DNA from: Lachnospiraceae bacterium
Lineage (GTDB): Bacteria > Bacillota > Clostridia > Lachnospirales > Lachnospiraceae
DNA length: 64,000 nucleotides
Assembly (NCBI GenBank): GCA_024687305.1
Contig: JAILEQ010000073.1
Location: 17,144 to 81,143 of the forward strand
Direction of reading: 5' to 3'
A program made the position numbers and the translations under genes. The notes beneath the pieces were generated by a model, which ran no database searches, was not told the DNA's origin, and worked only from the letters and a program-made list of their open reading frames with translations. This document shows positions 43,695-53,132 of the stretch, piece by piece (positions within the stretch are counted from its first letter, which is position 1; each line of letters starts with the position of its first letter).

Positions 43695-45034
43695 TATTTA
43701 TCCGTTTCCGTATTCGCATCTTCGGCAAATATAGCCCTCATACCGGCCAAAGTCTCTTCAAAAGAAACTTTTTCGTCGGTCTCCTGTCTCAAAAACGCAT
43801 TTACGGACCTTATTTTTGCTATGGCGTCATCGATATCGGGATTGCTCCCTTCTCTGTATGCACCTATGTTTATAAGATCTTCGGCTTCGGCATATGTTGC
43901 CATTATGTTCTTTATCTTGCCGGCTAAAGTTTTATGCTCTTTGTCGGCTATCTGGGACATACATCTTGAAATACTCATAAGAACGTCTATCGCCGGATAA
44001 TGGTTTCTTTGGGCAAGACGGCGGTTTAACATTATATGTCCGTCAAGTATGCTTCTCGCCGTGTCGGTTATGGGTTCGTTAAAATCGTCGCCGTCCACAA
44101 GAACGGTGTAAAGACCGGTGATCGAACCTTTATCGCTGCGTCCGGCTCTTTCCAGAAGCTTGGGCATCTCCGCATAAACGCTCGGAGGATAACCTCTCGA
44201 TACCGGGGGCTCACCGCTTGCAAGTCCTATCTCTCTTTGAGCCATCGAAAAACGCGTGAGAGAGTCCATCATCAAAAGAACATCTTTCCCTTTGTCTCTG
44301 AAATATTCCGCTATCGCGGTCGCGGTCTTAGCCGCTTTTGTACGTTCCAAAGCCGGTCTGTCACTTGTCGCTATAACGAGTACCGAACGCTTCATACCCT
44401 CTTCGCCGAGATCGCGTTCCACGAACTCTCTGACCTCACGGCCACGCTCGCCTATCAAAGCTATAACATTGATGTCCGCTTTTGTATTCCTTGCGAACAT
44501 ACCCATGATGGTCGATTTTCCGACACCCGAACCCGCAAATATACCGATCCTTTGTCCTTTACCGACAGTTAAAAGCCCGTCAACGGCTCTTACGCCGAGA
44601 GTCAGCACTTCATCTATGATCTTTCTTGACATGGGATCGGGCGGAGGAGCTTCTATCGGATACGTGATCCCCTTTACGCTCACTCCCGCAGGCGGGTTTC
44701 CAAGACCGTCAAGGCAGAGTCCCAAAAGGTCATCGCTTACAACTACGCTTAACGGATGCTGCTCGTTTTCAACAAGGCAGCCGTTAGCTATGCCGTCAAC
44801 TTTTCCATAGGGCATAAGAAGTACCTTGCCGTCTTTAAAGCCTACCACTTCCGCAGTGGCGAGCGCCCGTGCACCGTCTTTTGAATAGATCGTGCACATA
44901 TCTGCGAGTTTACAGTCAGGCCCGTAACTTTCGATCGTAAGACCGACGGCGTTTGCTATCTTGCCCTGAGATTTATAAAAAGGTTTTCCTTTTATTTCCG
45001 TATATTTTGAGAAATCTATATCTGCGGAAAGCAT
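43694..45034 (-). CDS. fliI: Flagellum-specific ATPase FliI
   Basis: The 446-aa protein is an F1-beta-like ATPase. Walker A GSGVGKST lies at about residues 168-175, followed by VIALIGERGREVREFVE. Walker B is in DVLLMMDSLTRFSMAQREIG, and the SRGYPPSVYAEMPKLLERAG motif is present. It drives or assists substrate unloading at the export gate, with FliH and FliJ. It lies 2 bp after fliH. Length and motifs are typical. Confidence 0.97.
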   Translation of the reverse strand: MLSADIDFSKYTEIKGKPFYKSQGKIANAVGLTIESYGPDCKLADMCTIYSKDGARALATAEVVGFKDGKVLLMPYGKVDGIANGCLVENEQHPLSVVVSDDLLGLCLDGLGNPPAGVSVKGITYPIEAPPPDPMSRKIIDEVLTLGVRAVDGLLTVGKGQRIGIFAGSGVGKSTIMGMFARNTKADINVIALIGERGREVREFVERDLGEEGMKRSVLVIATSDRPALERTKAAKTATAIAEYFRDKGKDVLLMMDSLTRFSMAQREIGLASGEPPVSRGYPPSVYAEMPKLLERAGRSDKGSITGLYTVLVDGDDFNEPITDTARSILDGHIMLNRRLAQRNHYPAIDVLMSISRCMSQIADKEHKTLAGKIKNIMATYAEAEDLINIGAYREGSNPDIDDAIAKIRSVNAFLRQETDEKVSFEETLAGMRAIFAEDANTETDK

Positions 45035-45036
45035 AA

Positions 45037-45918
45037 TTATCTGCCTCCGTAAGAAAGTGCCCGAAGCGTCTTGGTAAGTTCTTCCACTTCGGTATCTATC
45101 GAACAGTCCATGATCCCGAAAGGAGTCTCGACTTTGGCTTCCGTGGCTGTCAGTCTTTCATCGGATACGACCGAAAGTTCTCCTTTAACTGCGGCTCTTT
45201 CTTTTAACTCTTCTTTCAGGGAATCGACAGTTTCAAAATCGATCGGGCTCACACGTATAGTGATTTCTTCGCTTGAATCGGCGTTAAACAATGCCGCAAG
45301 TATAAGATTCTTCATAACGTCTATCTTTGAGTAGAAAGAATCTCCGAAAACGCTTCTGTATACATCGGTAATGGTCTCTACCATTCTCGGTTCGAGATCG
45401 TCTATGAGCTTTCGGTACTCCGCTTCAAGTTCCGTTCTCTCTTCTTCGATCTTTGCATACTTTGCGTTTGCCTCTTCTTCGGCTTTTTTTGTGCCTTCGA
45501 AATAACCTTCCGAATAACCTTCCTGTCTTGCTCTTTCACGAAGTTCCTCGACTTCCGCACGTGCCGTCTCTTTGACTCTTTCTATCTCGGCAAGAGCTTC
45601 TTCTTTCATCTTCGATATATCTTCGGCCGTCTCACTTGAAGGCTTGGCATCGTCGATCGATTCGCCTTCGACTTCAAAGCCCTCATTGATTGGCTCGCCG
45701 CTATCGTCTCTGTCCGCCAAAAGTTCCGCCATGGCAAGCGGATCCATATCGGAAGTGTTAGCCTGTCCTTCTGCCGAATTATGATCTTCATCATCGAGAC
45801 TTTCCCGTAAAACACCCGAAAAGCCTTCTAGCCGCTTGGCTACAAGGCTGTTGGTGTCGATAACTTTGGTGTTTTCGGCAGAAAACTGTATGAAATTTGC
45901 CTTAACGATATTAGACAA
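45037..45918 (-). CDS. fliH: Flagellar assembly protein FliH
   Basis: The 293-aa protein has a polar N-terminal region, a long Glu/Ala-rich coiled coil (about residues 100-180) with the GYSEGYFEGTKKAEEEA segment, and a C-terminal FliH/V-ATPase E-like domain (about 185-290). FliH regulates FliI and tethers it to the C-ring. Its start overlaps the fliG end by 8 nt. The call rests on layout and place between fliG and fliI, which is constant in this operon type. Confidence 0.9.
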   Translation of the reverse strand: MSNIVKANFIQFSAENTKVIDTNSLVAKRLEGFSGVLRESLDDEDHNSAEGQANTSDMDPLAMAELLADRDDSGEPINEGFEVEGESIDDAKPSSETAEDISKMKEEALAEIERVKETARAEVEELRERARQEGYSEGYFEGTKKAEEEANAKYAKIEEERTELEAEYRKLIDDLEPRMVETITDVYRSVFGDSFYSKIDVMKNLILAALFNADSSEEITIRVSPIDFETVDSLKEELKERAAVKGELSVVSDERLTATEAKVETPFGIMDCSIDTEVEELTKTLRALSYGGR

Positions 45919-46927
45919 CTATTTCGTCTCCTCCGCCACGCGAGATTACGATCTCGCCGGAATCTTCGAGTTTTCTTATGATGTTTACTATCTTCTGCTG
46001 AGCTTCTTCTACGTCCTTCATACGAACAGGACCCATGAATTCCATGTCTTCCTTGATCATAACGGCAAGACGTTTTGAAAGGTTGTTGAATATAGCATTC
46101 TGAACCTGCTCGTTTGCAGATTTGAGTGCGGTTGCAAGATCGTTGTTGTCAACGTCACGCAGCACTCTTTGTATAGCACGGTCCTCGAGAAGAAGGATAT
46201 CTTCGAATACGAACATCTTCTTTCTGATCTCGTCCGCAAGTTCGGGCTCTTCGATCTCGAGAGTTTCCATGATATGTTTTTCCGTACCACGGTCTACGGT
46301 ATTTAAGATGTCTACAACAGCATCCACGCCACCGATGATCGTGTAATCCTGGTTGATGAGCGATGCAAGCTTTGATTCCAAAACCTTCTCCACTTCCTTG
46401 ATGACGTCGGGACTCGTTCGATCCATTACCGCGATACGCTTGGCAACATCCGACTGTCTGTCCGGAGGCAGTGCCGAAATGATGAGAGCGGACTGCTGCG
46501 CAGAAAGGTAAGAAAGTATAAGGGCGATCGTCTGAGGATGCTCGTCCTGAATAAAGTTAAGAAGCTGTGATGCATCGGTCTTTCTTACGAACTCGAAAGG
46601 TTTAACCTGAAGCGAGGCGGTAAGCTTTCCGATAACATCGACCGCTTTGTCCGATCCGAGTGCCTTCTCCAAAAGTTCTCTCGCATAACCGATACCGCCT
46701 TCGGAAATATACTGCTGAGCGAGGCAGATCTGGTAAAACTCTTCAAGCACTTCTTCCTTGACCTGAGGTGTGATGCTTCTTGTATTGGCGATCTCAAGCG
46801 TGAGCTCTTCTATCTCTTCTTCCTTGAGATGTTTGAAAAGTGCCGCAGACCTCTCGGGTCCGAGAACTATCAAAAGTATCGCCGCCTTTTGAAGGCCGTT
46901 TATTTTTTCTTCAAACTGTCTTGGCAT
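45911..46927 (-). CDS. fliG: Flagellar motor switch protein FliG
   Basis: The 338-aa protein has the three FliG domains. The N-terminal domain binds FliF (AAILLIVLGPERSAALFKHL). The middle domain carries an EHPQTIALILSYL motif. The C-terminal torque domain is at about residues 235-335 (MFVFEDILLLEDRAIQRVLR and MKDVEEAQQKIVNIIRKLE). Charged residues there interact with MotA. It lies 6 bp after fliF and overlaps fliH. Confidence 0.97.
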   Translation of the reverse strand: MPRQFEEKINGLQKAAILLIVLGPERSAALFKHLKEEEIEELTLEIANTRSITPQVKEEVLEEFYQICLAQQYISEGGIGYARELLEKALGSDKAVDVIGKLTASLQVKPFEFVRKTDASQLLNFIQDEHPQTIALILSYLSAQQSALIISALPPDRQSDVAKRIAVMDRTSPDVIKEVEKVLESKLASLINQDYTIIGGVDAVVDILNTVDRGTEKHIMETLEIEEPELADEIRKKMFVFEDILLLEDRAIQRVLRDVDNNDLATALKSANEQVQNAIFNNLSKRLAVMIKEDMEFMGPVRMKDVEEAQQKIVNIIRKLEDSGEIVISRGGGDEIVV

Positions 46928-46933
46928 TGTAGT

Positions 46934-48541
46934 TTAGCCCCATTCCTCGTTTAACCAGTTGCGAAGCAGGTTGGCGGCCGCTTCGGGGTTTTCGTCAACG
47001 AATTTTTCTATCATCTTCTTGGTCTCTGATGTTTCTTCAAGTTCTATGTTCTCAAGCATGGGCTCGGGATTGGATTGAAGAAGCGTTTCGACAGACAACT
47101 CTTCGGGCTGTTCTTCGGTTTTTTCCGATCTCATACTTCTTAATACCACGATTGCAAGAAGTGCGAGTATGAGCACTATCAAAACAATCTGAGCAATGTC
47201 GGTAAATTCTACGCCGAGTCCGGGACTGTCGACAAATACGTTTTCTTCGTATGCCACAATGTTGATCTTCTCTGCGGGTACACCGGAAGCGTTGGCAACA
47301 AGCGTTACCATTTCATCATCCACGGCCACTCTTCGTTTTTCCGAGTTTGCCTGCTGATATTCAGACCAGGTGATGCCGTCCAAAAGGCCCTGGTCTTTTA
47401 CATCGTCTTCCTTGACGACTATATAATTGACCGAAGAAACCGCTACGGAAGAATTTGAATATCTGATGACTCCCGCGGGTATCTGCGTGTAAAGAATGTC
47501 CTCATTGGGAAGATATTTCCTGTAATATTCCTCGATCGTGGAACTCGAAGAATCCTGATCTCTGTACTGGTAAGTGGACTCTGTGTTCGAATCGGTTCCG
47601 GGTGTGCCTCCCGAAGTTCCGCTCGATTCGGATGAATAATACTCTTCTTCACCGAGAAGTCCCTGAGTCTGTCCGTCGGGTGCAGAATAATCGTGGGTCG
47701 TATGTTCCGAACTTGAGAAGTCGATATCAAGGTTGCTCGCAACTTTGATGTCGCCGAACTGACCGGTTCCCTGCAGAACGCTTCTGACTTTATTGTTCAT
47801 GATCGTCTCGGCTTCATTCTTAACACCGAGCTGCGAACTTGCATTGCCCGCTACCGTGTGCTCTTCTTCTCCCGAGAAAAGAAGGTTTGCATCGTAGTCC
47901 ATGATCGTGACGTGATCGGTATTTGAAAGGCCGAGAGCTCCGGCTATCGCTTTTGCCAGAAAAGCTGCATTGTCGGAAGTAAAATCGCCTTCAACATCGA
48001 TAACTACTGCTACCGTGGTATCCTTTTTCTCGCTTAACAAAAATCCGTCGTCTTCAGCGAGATGAAGATCTACTTTTGCGGTTTTTATTGCATTGAACGC
48101 CATAAGGAAATCCTTTGCGAGGTGTTCTTCCTGATAGAGTTCGTACTTTTTCTGTTTGTCGGCTTCCGTAACGGTAAAGCCGCCTTCAAGAGCGGAGTCT
48201 ATGCTGTAAGCGTTGGGAACGATACCGCTTGATGCAAGCTGTAAGTTTGCACTTGCGAGATCTTTCTTGGGAACGGTTATCCTGGTGCCGTCGTCGTTGG
48301 TTTTGTACTTGATGTTGTTTTCTTCGAGCACTTCAACAACCTGTGCGGCTTCCGTTGCGTCCGAACAGGTTTTTAACACGGTGTAATTGGGATTGGAAAG
48401 CAGCGCATACAGTCCCACAAACGCAAGCAAAACGGCACCCGCTATAGCTATGACTGCCGTTTTCTGTCCGGAAGTGAACTTGTTCCACCACTCCGTTACT
48501 TTTCCCCACAATTCCTTTAACTTTTCAAGAATCCGTTCCAT
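46934..48541 (-). CDS. fliF: Flagellar MS-ring protein FliF
   Basis: The 535-aa protein has an N-terminal transmembrane helix (about residues 26-49) and two ring-building motifs (about 50-225), including YKTNDDGTRITVPKKDLASA. A Ser/Gly/Thr-rich loop with YHGS-like content spans about 290-345. A second transmembrane helix lies at about 445-465. The cytosolic FliG-binding tail is at the end (VDENPEAAANLLRNWLNEEW). It forms the MS ring, the base of the motor. CGGAG precedes the ATG. Confidence 0.96.
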   Translation of the reverse strand: MERILEKLKELWGKVTEWWNKFTSGQKTAVIAIAGAVLLAFVGLYALLSNPNYTVLKTCSDATEAAQVVEVLEENNIKYKTNDDGTRITVPKKDLASANLQLASSGIVPNAYSIDSALEGGFTVTEADKQKKYELYQEEHLAKDFLMAFNAIKTAKVDLHLAEDDGFLLSEKKDTTVAVVIDVEGDFTSDNAAFLAKAIAGALGLSNTDHVTIMDYDANLLFSGEEEHTVAGNASSQLGVKNEAETIMNNKVRSVLQGTGQFGDIKVASNLDIDFSSSEHTTHDYSAPDGQTQGLLGEEEYYSSESSGTSGGTPGTDSNTESTYQYRDQDSSSSTIEEYYRKYLPNEDILYTQIPAGVIRYSNSSVAVSSVNYIVVKEDDVKDQGLLDGITWSEYQQANSEKRRVAVDDEMVTLVANASGVPAEKINIVAYEENVFVDSPGLGVEFTDIAQIVLIVLILALLAIVVLRSMRSEKTEEQPEELSVETLLQSNPEPMLENIELEETSETKKMIEKFVDENPEAAANLLRNWLNEEWG

Positions 48542-48600
48542 TATACGTCTCCGTTTTTGTTACATTTATCCCAAAAATGTATTACTTATCGCATTTAAAA

Positions 48601-48921
48601 CTAAATCTGCATCTGCATGATCTCTTTGTAAGCATCGAGAAACTTGTCTCTTACCGCAACCGTATACTGTAAGGCAACCGATGCTTTCTGAAGTGCGATC
48701 ATAAGATCGTGCGTATTTTCGGTCTCGCCCATAGCAAAGCTTATCTCCGCATTTTCGGCATCGGATAAAAGACCGTTCGTATTGTTTATGTTTTCGATGG
48801 CGGAATTAAGCATCGTGTCAAAGATCGAGCTTGTTTTTGAACCGTCTTTGCCTATCTGGGAAGGCTTTGTGACGTTTTCGTTTACTATCGATGAAACTCC
48901 GAGCAATGAATTGATATCCAT
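48601..48921 (-). CDS. fliE: Flagellar hook-basal body protein FliE
   Basis: The 106-aa protein matches FliE: INNTNGLLSDAENAEISFAM, HDLMIALQKASVALQYTVAV and RDKFLDAYKEIMQMQI at the C-terminus. It connects the MS ring to the proximal rod. It sits between flgC and fliF as expected. Length is typical. Confidence 0.95.
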   Translation of the reverse strand: MDINSLLGVSSIVNENVTKPSQIGKDGSKTSSIFDTMLNSAIENINNTNGLLSDAENAEISFAMGETENTHDLMIALQKASVALQYTVAVRDKFLDAYKEIMQMQI

Positions 48922-48943
48922 TTAAAACTCCTTTATGTCACTG

Positions 48944-49387
48944 TTACTGTCCGAGCTGCAATCCCTTCATCGCCATTGCTTTGGTGGCGGTGAAAGCAGT
49001 TGAGTTGGCTTCATACGATCTTGAAGCATCGATAAGGTTCGTCATCTCGGTAATGATGTTGACGTTCGGATAAAGAACATATCCGTTTTCGTCGGCATCG
49101 GGATGAGAAGGATCGTAAACCATATTCATCTCGGTAACTTTATCTTCGTAAACACCCGTGACTTTAACGCCTTTTCCGGAATATCTGTCAAGATGATCGT
49201 TCATGACGCGTGAAAACGGAGTCTGTCCGTCCTTTTCCGCAAAAGTAACGACCTTCCTTACGTAAGGCGTTCCGTCTTTTGTACGGGTAGTGTTTGCATT
49301 GGCAACGTTCTCGGAGATTATATCCATTCTGTAGCGCTGCGCAGTCATACCCGAAGCATTGATATCAAATGAAGTAAACATTCCCAT
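48944..49387 (-). CDS. flgC: Flagellar basal-body rod protein FlgC
   Basis: The 147-aa protein has the rod N-terminal motif FDINASGMTAQRYRMDIISE then NVANANTTRT. The C-terminal motif is PNVNIITEMTNLIDASRSYE, followed by NSTAFTATKAM. It forms part of the proximal rod. GGAGG lies 9 bp before the ATG; an ATG two codons later is possible. It lies 13 bp after flgB. Confidence 0.96.
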   Translation of the reverse strand: MGMFTSFDINASGMTAQRYRMDIISENVANANTTRTKDGTPYVRKVVTFAEKDGQTPFSRVMNDHLDRYSGKGVKVTGVYEDKVTEMNMVYDPSHPDADENGYVLYPNVNIITEMTNLIDASRSYEANSTAFTATKAMAMKGLQLGQ

Positions 49388-49400
49388 GATCTGACACCTC

Positions 49401-49790
49401 CTACTTCATAACCGACTTAAGGTTGGCAAATTCCTGATTGATGCTGTTGATAAGCCCTTCATACATCAACTGGTTTTTGACGAGCATCGCATTTTCGGTA
49501 TCGATATCGACATTATTTCCGTCAAGTCTGTACGAAAATCCCGAATAATCATTATAAGTACGCGGTTTTAAACGATCTGCGGAAAGATGTGACACCCTGT
49601 CGTCCATAGTGTCGTAACTGTTGTGCTTAAGTGCGGTCCTGAGTTCGCTCTGGAAAGTGATATCCTCACGCTTGTAGCCGGGCGTGTCTACATTTGCGAT
49701 ATTGTTGTTTATCGCTTCGTCTCTTAACCATGAAGCATCGGCCGCCTTGTCGAGAACATTGATGTAGTCGAATGCGTTTGTTCTTATCAT
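49401..49790 (-). CDS. flgB: Flagellar basal-body rod protein FlgB
   Basis: The ATG at 49788-49790 is used because GGAAGGA lies just upstream; an extension to 49871 would run into the promoter. The product is 129 aa with the motifs NNNIANVDTPGYKREDITFQ and a C-terminal MLVKNQLMYEGLINSINQEF helix. It is the first gene of the fla/che operon and a proximal rod subunit. It lies downstream of codY, the same junction as in Bacillus. Confidence 0.95.
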   Translation of the reverse strand: MIRTNAFDYINVLDKAADASWLRDEAINNNIANVDTPGYKREDITFQSELRTALKHNSYDTMDDRVSHLSADRLKPRTYNDYSGFSYRLDGNNVDIDTENAMLVKNQLMYEGLINSINQEFANLKSVMK

Positions 49791-49879
49791 GTCTGTCCTT
49801 CCCGGGTGAAGACCCAAATGCCGTATATATCGCAAACACAACATATAGGCGCAATGACCCATTTCACCCACTATATTTT

Positions 49880-49907
49880 ATTATAGTGTAAACCTGAAAA
49901 AACACAA
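49880..49907 (-). promoter_or_regulatory. Candidate sigma-A promoter of the fla/che operon
   Basis: TTGTGT (49902-49907) and a perfect TATAAT (49880-49885) are separated by 16 bp on the minus strand, 90 bp upstream of the flgB start. Together with the codY terminator upstream, this makes flgB the first cistron. The rest of the 381-bp gap (49791-50171) is AT-rich. Apart from the codY terminator and an AT-rich inverted repeat at 50123-50149, nothing else was recognised in it. Confidence 0.6.
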
Positions 49908-50044
49908 GTGCATTTTATCAAAAAGCACACAATATTGTGGTCTTAAATTCAAGATGGTACAATATCTATGTTTACATAATGTTGTCGCATAACTATACGC
50001 ATGCCCTGTTTTCTTGATTATTTACCACAATATATGGTTTACAA

Positions 50045-50074
50045 AAAGGGACCTATCAAATGATAAGTCCCTTT
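50045..50074 (-). terminator. Intrinsic terminator of codY
   Basis: On the minus strand a 13-bp stem with one mismatch (arms AAAGGGACTTATC and GATAGGTCCCTTT) closes a 4-nt loop and runs into five T. It lies about 100 bp after the codY stop and separates codY from the flagellar operon. Confidence 0.8.
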
Positions 50075-50171
50075 ACCTTAACGTAATCCGTTACAATCTG
50101 TTATATCGGCTCATTAACGCTTTTTATTAATATAACAATTCTTAATAAACATTAAATTAATCGATCAATGT

Positions 50172-50954
50172 TTACTGCCCTTCTTTTTTGAGCTTGTCTA
50201 TCTCCTCAAAGACCGCATCGTTCAAAACTTTGATATATGTTCCTTTCATACCCGAGGATCTCGATTCGATAACACCCGCACTTTCAAACTTCCTGAGCGC
50301 ATTAACGATAACACTCCTCGTAATGCCCACTCTGTCGGCAATTTTGGAAGCTACAAGTATTCCTTCCATTCCGTTGAGTTCATCAAAAACGTGTGTTATT
50401 GCTTCCATTTCGGAGAAAGAAAGCGTTCCGATCGCGCTTCTTACCACCTGAAGTTTCCTTGATTCCTCGGCATTTTCTTCGTTGACCGCACGCAGCATTT
50501 CAAGTCCGACAACGGTACTGCCGTATTCGCAAAGGATGATATCGTCAATATCATACTGATCACTCGTCCTGTACACAAACAGCGTTCCGAGTCTCTCTCC
50601 GGCTATCTCAATGGGAGTGATGACCGCGCGGAATTTGGAAATGTCGGTTCTTTCAAATCCGAGTGTCGTAAGATTGACATTTTCCTTTGTGGACAATACG
50701 GCGAGCAATCTTTCGTTTAACAACGCGTCGATAAATCCGCCGACAGTGTTCTGAATAAGTTCGTCAATGATCTCAATATCCGCAAGATTACCGACACCGA
50801 GAACCTTGCCTTTCTTACTGATGACAAGGATATTGGACTCAAGGATGTCCTTCATGACCTTGCAGATATCGTTAAATACAACTTTGCTCGAATTGTTGTT
50901 ATGAAGAAGTTTTCCTATTTTTCTTGTCTTATCCAACAACTGTACACTGCTCAT
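50172..50954 (-). CDS. codY: GTP- and branched-chain amino acid-sensing global repressor CodY
   Basis: The 260-aa protein has an N-terminal GAF domain (about residues 1-155) and a C-terminal winged helix (about 190-250) with the hallmark ASKIADRVGITRSVIVNALR segment then KFESAGVIESRS. CodY represses nutrient-stress genes when GTP and branched-chain amino acids are abundant. In Bacillus it also affects motility. GGAGG lies 7 bp before the ATG. It is flanked by topA and the fla/che operon, with its own promoter and terminator. Confidence 0.96.
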   Translation of the reverse strand: MSSVQLLDKTRKIGKLLHNNNSSKVVFNDICKVMKDILESNILVISKKGKVLGVGNLADIEIIDELIQNTVGGFIDALLNERLLAVLSTKENVNLTTLGFERTDISKFRAVITPIEIAGERLGTLFVYRTSDQYDIDDIILCEYGSTVVGLEMLRAVNEENAEESRKLQVVRSAIGTLSFSEMEAITHVFDELNGMEGILVASKIADRVGITRSVIVNALRKFESAGVIESRSSGMKGTYIKVLNDAVFEEIDKLKKEGQ

Positions 50955-50990
50955 AACGATACCTCCATTAAATTGTGCTCACTGTATGAC

Positions 50991-51019
50991 ATCTTAACAT
51001 AAATATCGTAAAATTTCAA
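50991..51019 (-). promoter_or_regulatory. codY: Sigma-A promoter of codY
   Basis: TTGAAA (51014-51019) and TAAGAT (50991-50996) have an ideal 17-bp spacer, about 37 bp upstream of the codY start codon. The region lies after the topA terminator, so codY is transcribed on its own. Confidence 0.65.
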
Positions 51020-51041
51020 GTAATTTTGTGTAATTTTTAAA

Positions 51042-51056
51042 CAATTTCAGATAATT
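51042..51056 (-). promoter_or_regulatory. codY: Possible CodY box upstream of codY
   Basis: The minus-strand sequence AATTATCTGAAATTG differs at three positions from the known CodY box AATTTTCWGAAAATT. It lies about 23 bp upstream of the codY -35, a place compatible with autoregulation. The region is AT-rich, so chance is a real alternative. Confidence 0.3.
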
Positions 51057-51104
51057 CATTGTTTTAACAGATTATCATGCGAAATGACAAAATACAGGTA
51101 TAAA

Positions 51105-51135
51105 AAAGACCGAACGATCGTCTCGTTCGGTCTTT
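51105..51135 (-). terminator. Intrinsic terminator of topA
   Basis: A perfect 13-bp stem (AAAGACCGAACGA with TCGTTCGGTCTTT) closes a 5-nt loop. It is followed on the minus strand by further T residues, giving a run of six. It lies 6 bp after the topA stop. Confidence 0.88.
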
Positions 51136-51140
51136 GGGTA

Positions 51141-53132
51141 TTAATCTTCTTTTTGGGGGCGCTGCCATACCATGTAATCACACTCGGGAATATCGATACA
51201 TCCGTAATATCTTCTTCCTTTCTTTGTGTGTCTTATGACAACATCTTTTCCGCATTTGGGACACGGAACACCGATCTTTTCATAGAACGGTTTTGTGTTT
51301 CGGCACTCCGGAAATCCGGGACAGCCGAGGAATTTACCGTGCGGTCCGTATTTGATGACCATGTTTCTTCCGCAAAGTTCGCAGACTTCGTCGGTCACCT
51401 CGTCCTGGACCTTTACATGCTCAAGTTCCTTTTCAGCTTCCGATACGGCTCTGTCAAGATCGGGATAGAAATTTTCAACAACGGTCTTCCACTTTATCTT
51501 GCCTTCACCGACACCGTCAAGGAGTGCTTCCATATTCGCGGTAAAGTTTGCATCGACGATCGAAGGGAATGCCTCGACCATCATTTTGTTTACGACTTCG
51601 CCAAGATCCGTAACAAAGAGATTCTTTCCGTCTTTTGTCACGTAATGTCTTGCAAGTATCGTTGTTATCGTAGGTGCGTAGGTACTGGGACGTCCTATGC
51701 CGAACTCTTCAAGAGCGCGTACAAGCGAACTCTCGGTATAATGAGCCGGAGGCTGTGTAAAATGCTGTTTCCCCTCGACATCGTTAACCGTAAGTTTTGT
51801 CTTCTCATCAAGTTTTCCCGAGAACACATTCTCTTCCGAAGAATCCGGGAGCGCATCTTCGTCCTTTGTCTCCATATATACGTTCATGAAACCGTCAAAA
51901 GAGAGTTTTGAAGCAGTCATCGTAAACAGATGACCCGCACACGAAAGCTTAACGTTTGTGGATTCATATACGGCGTCCTGCATACGGCTTGCAACAAATC
52001 TCTGCCAGATAAGCGTATACAATCTTAATTCATCACGTGAAAGATAAGACTTCATATCCTTGGGAGTACGGTTTACGTCCGTAGGTCTTATCGCTTCGTG
52101 AGCATCCTGAATCTTTCTCTCATCTTTCTTGGCTGTTCCGGCTTCTCTTAAATACTTATCGCCGTACGTCTTCTTAATGTATTCCGAAAGAGATTTTTCC
52201 GCCTCATCCGATACTCTGGTGGAATCGGTACGAAGATATGTGATGATACCGAGTGTATCCGATCCCATTTCAACACCTTCGTAAAGATGCTGCGCAAGTC
52301 TCATCGTCTTCTGCGTTGAGAAGTTGAGTGTCTTGCCCGCTTCCTGCTGAAGCGTCGAAGTCGTAAAAGGAAGCGGTGCTTTTCTTGAACGCTCGCTCTT
52401 TTTTACTTCGCTTACGTCAAACTGCTTTCCCTTAACGTCTTTTAACACCTTGTCGGCTTCGGCCTTGGAATAAAGTTCTTTCTTTTTGCCGTCGCTTCCG
52501 TAATATTTGCTGACAAGCGGTTTTGAAATGCCTTTGGCGGAAAGAGTTGCCTCGATCGTCCAATACTCTTCGGGCTTGAAAGCTTCGATCTCGGCCTCAC
52601 GGTCGCATATCATCTTAAGTGCAACACTTTGTACACGGCCCGCACTTAATCCTCTTTTGATCTTAGCCCAAAGGAGGGGTGAGATCTTATAACCCACCAT
52701 ACGATCGAGCATTCTTCTGGTCTGCTGCGCATCTACAAGGTCCATGTCGATCTTTCTGGCGTTCTTAAGCGATTCTTTGACCGCATTTTTTGTGATCTCG
52801 TTGAAGGTTATCCTGGATGTCTTCTTGGGGTCTAACTTGAGTGCCTCACAAAGATGCCAGGAAATAGCTTCTCCTTCGCGGTCCGGGTCGGTTGCGAGAT
52901 ATATCTTGTCGGCTTTCTTAACTTCTTTTCGAAGAGTTGAAAGCACTTCGCCTTTTCCGCGAATAGTAATATATTTGGGCTCATAGCCATGATCGACGTC
53001 GATCCCCAGCGAACTCTTCGGAAGGTCTCTTACGTGACCGTAACTTGCAACCACTTCATAATTTGTACCCAAAAACTTTTTGATCGTTTTCACCTTTGCA
53101 GGTGATTCCACAATAACCAGATTTTTTGCCAT
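51141..53132 (-). CDS. topA: DNA topoisomerase I TopA
   Basis: The 663-aa protein is a type IA topoisomerase. It begins with LVIVESPAKVKTIKKFLG, has the Toprim acid motif TDPDREGEA (about residues 81-89), and the active-site Tyr300 in IITYLRTDSTRVS. Two C-terminal zinc-finger units follow (CELCG...C-C and CPKCG...C-C, about 575-655). It relaxes negative supercoils. Its ATG directly follows the stop codon of the small upstream ORF and has no well-spaced ribosome site, so coupled translation is likely. It ends with its own terminator. Confidence 0.96.
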   Translation of the reverse strand: MAKNLVIVESPAKVKTIKKFLGTNYEVVASYGHVRDLPKSSLGIDVDHGYEPKYITIRGKGEVLSTLRKEVKKADKIYLATDPDREGEAISWHLCEALKLDPKKTSRITFNEITKNAVKESLKNARKIDMDLVDAQQTRRMLDRMVGYKISPLLWAKIKRGLSAGRVQSVALKMICDREAEIEAFKPEEYWTIEATLSAKGISKPLVSKYYGSDGKKKELYSKAEADKVLKDVKGKQFDVSEVKKSERSRKAPLPFTTSTLQQEAGKTLNFSTQKTMRLAQHLYEGVEMGSDTLGIITYLRTDSTRVSDEAEKSLSEYIKKTYGDKYLREAGTAKKDERKIQDAHEAIRPTDVNRTPKDMKSYLSRDELRLYTLIWQRFVASRMQDAVYESTNVKLSCAGHLFTMTASKLSFDGFMNVYMETKDEDALPDSSEENVFSGKLDEKTKLTVNDVEGKQHFTQPPAHYTESSLVRALEEFGIGRPSTYAPTITTILARHYVTKDGKNLFVTDLGEVVNKMMVEAFPSIVDANFTANMEALLDGVGEGKIKWKTVVENFYPDLDRAVSEAEKELEHVKVQDEVTDEVCELCGRNMVIKYGPHGKFLGCPGFPECRNTKPFYEKIGVPCPKCGKDVVIRHTKKGRRYYGCIDIPECDYMVWQRPQKED

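Noticed and set aside
49791..50044. A CodY box at the flgB promoter
   Set aside because: No site close to the AATTTTCWGAAAATT consensus was found by eye.
50123..50149. AT-only inverted repeat TTTATTAA...TTAATAAA after codY
   Set aside because: It is short, fully AT and in an AT-rich gap, so chance is likely. The better terminator is at 50045-50074.
51084..51911. A 275-codon plus-strand frame opposite the end of topA
   Set aside because: It runs through the topA terminator and zinc-finger region with no family features.
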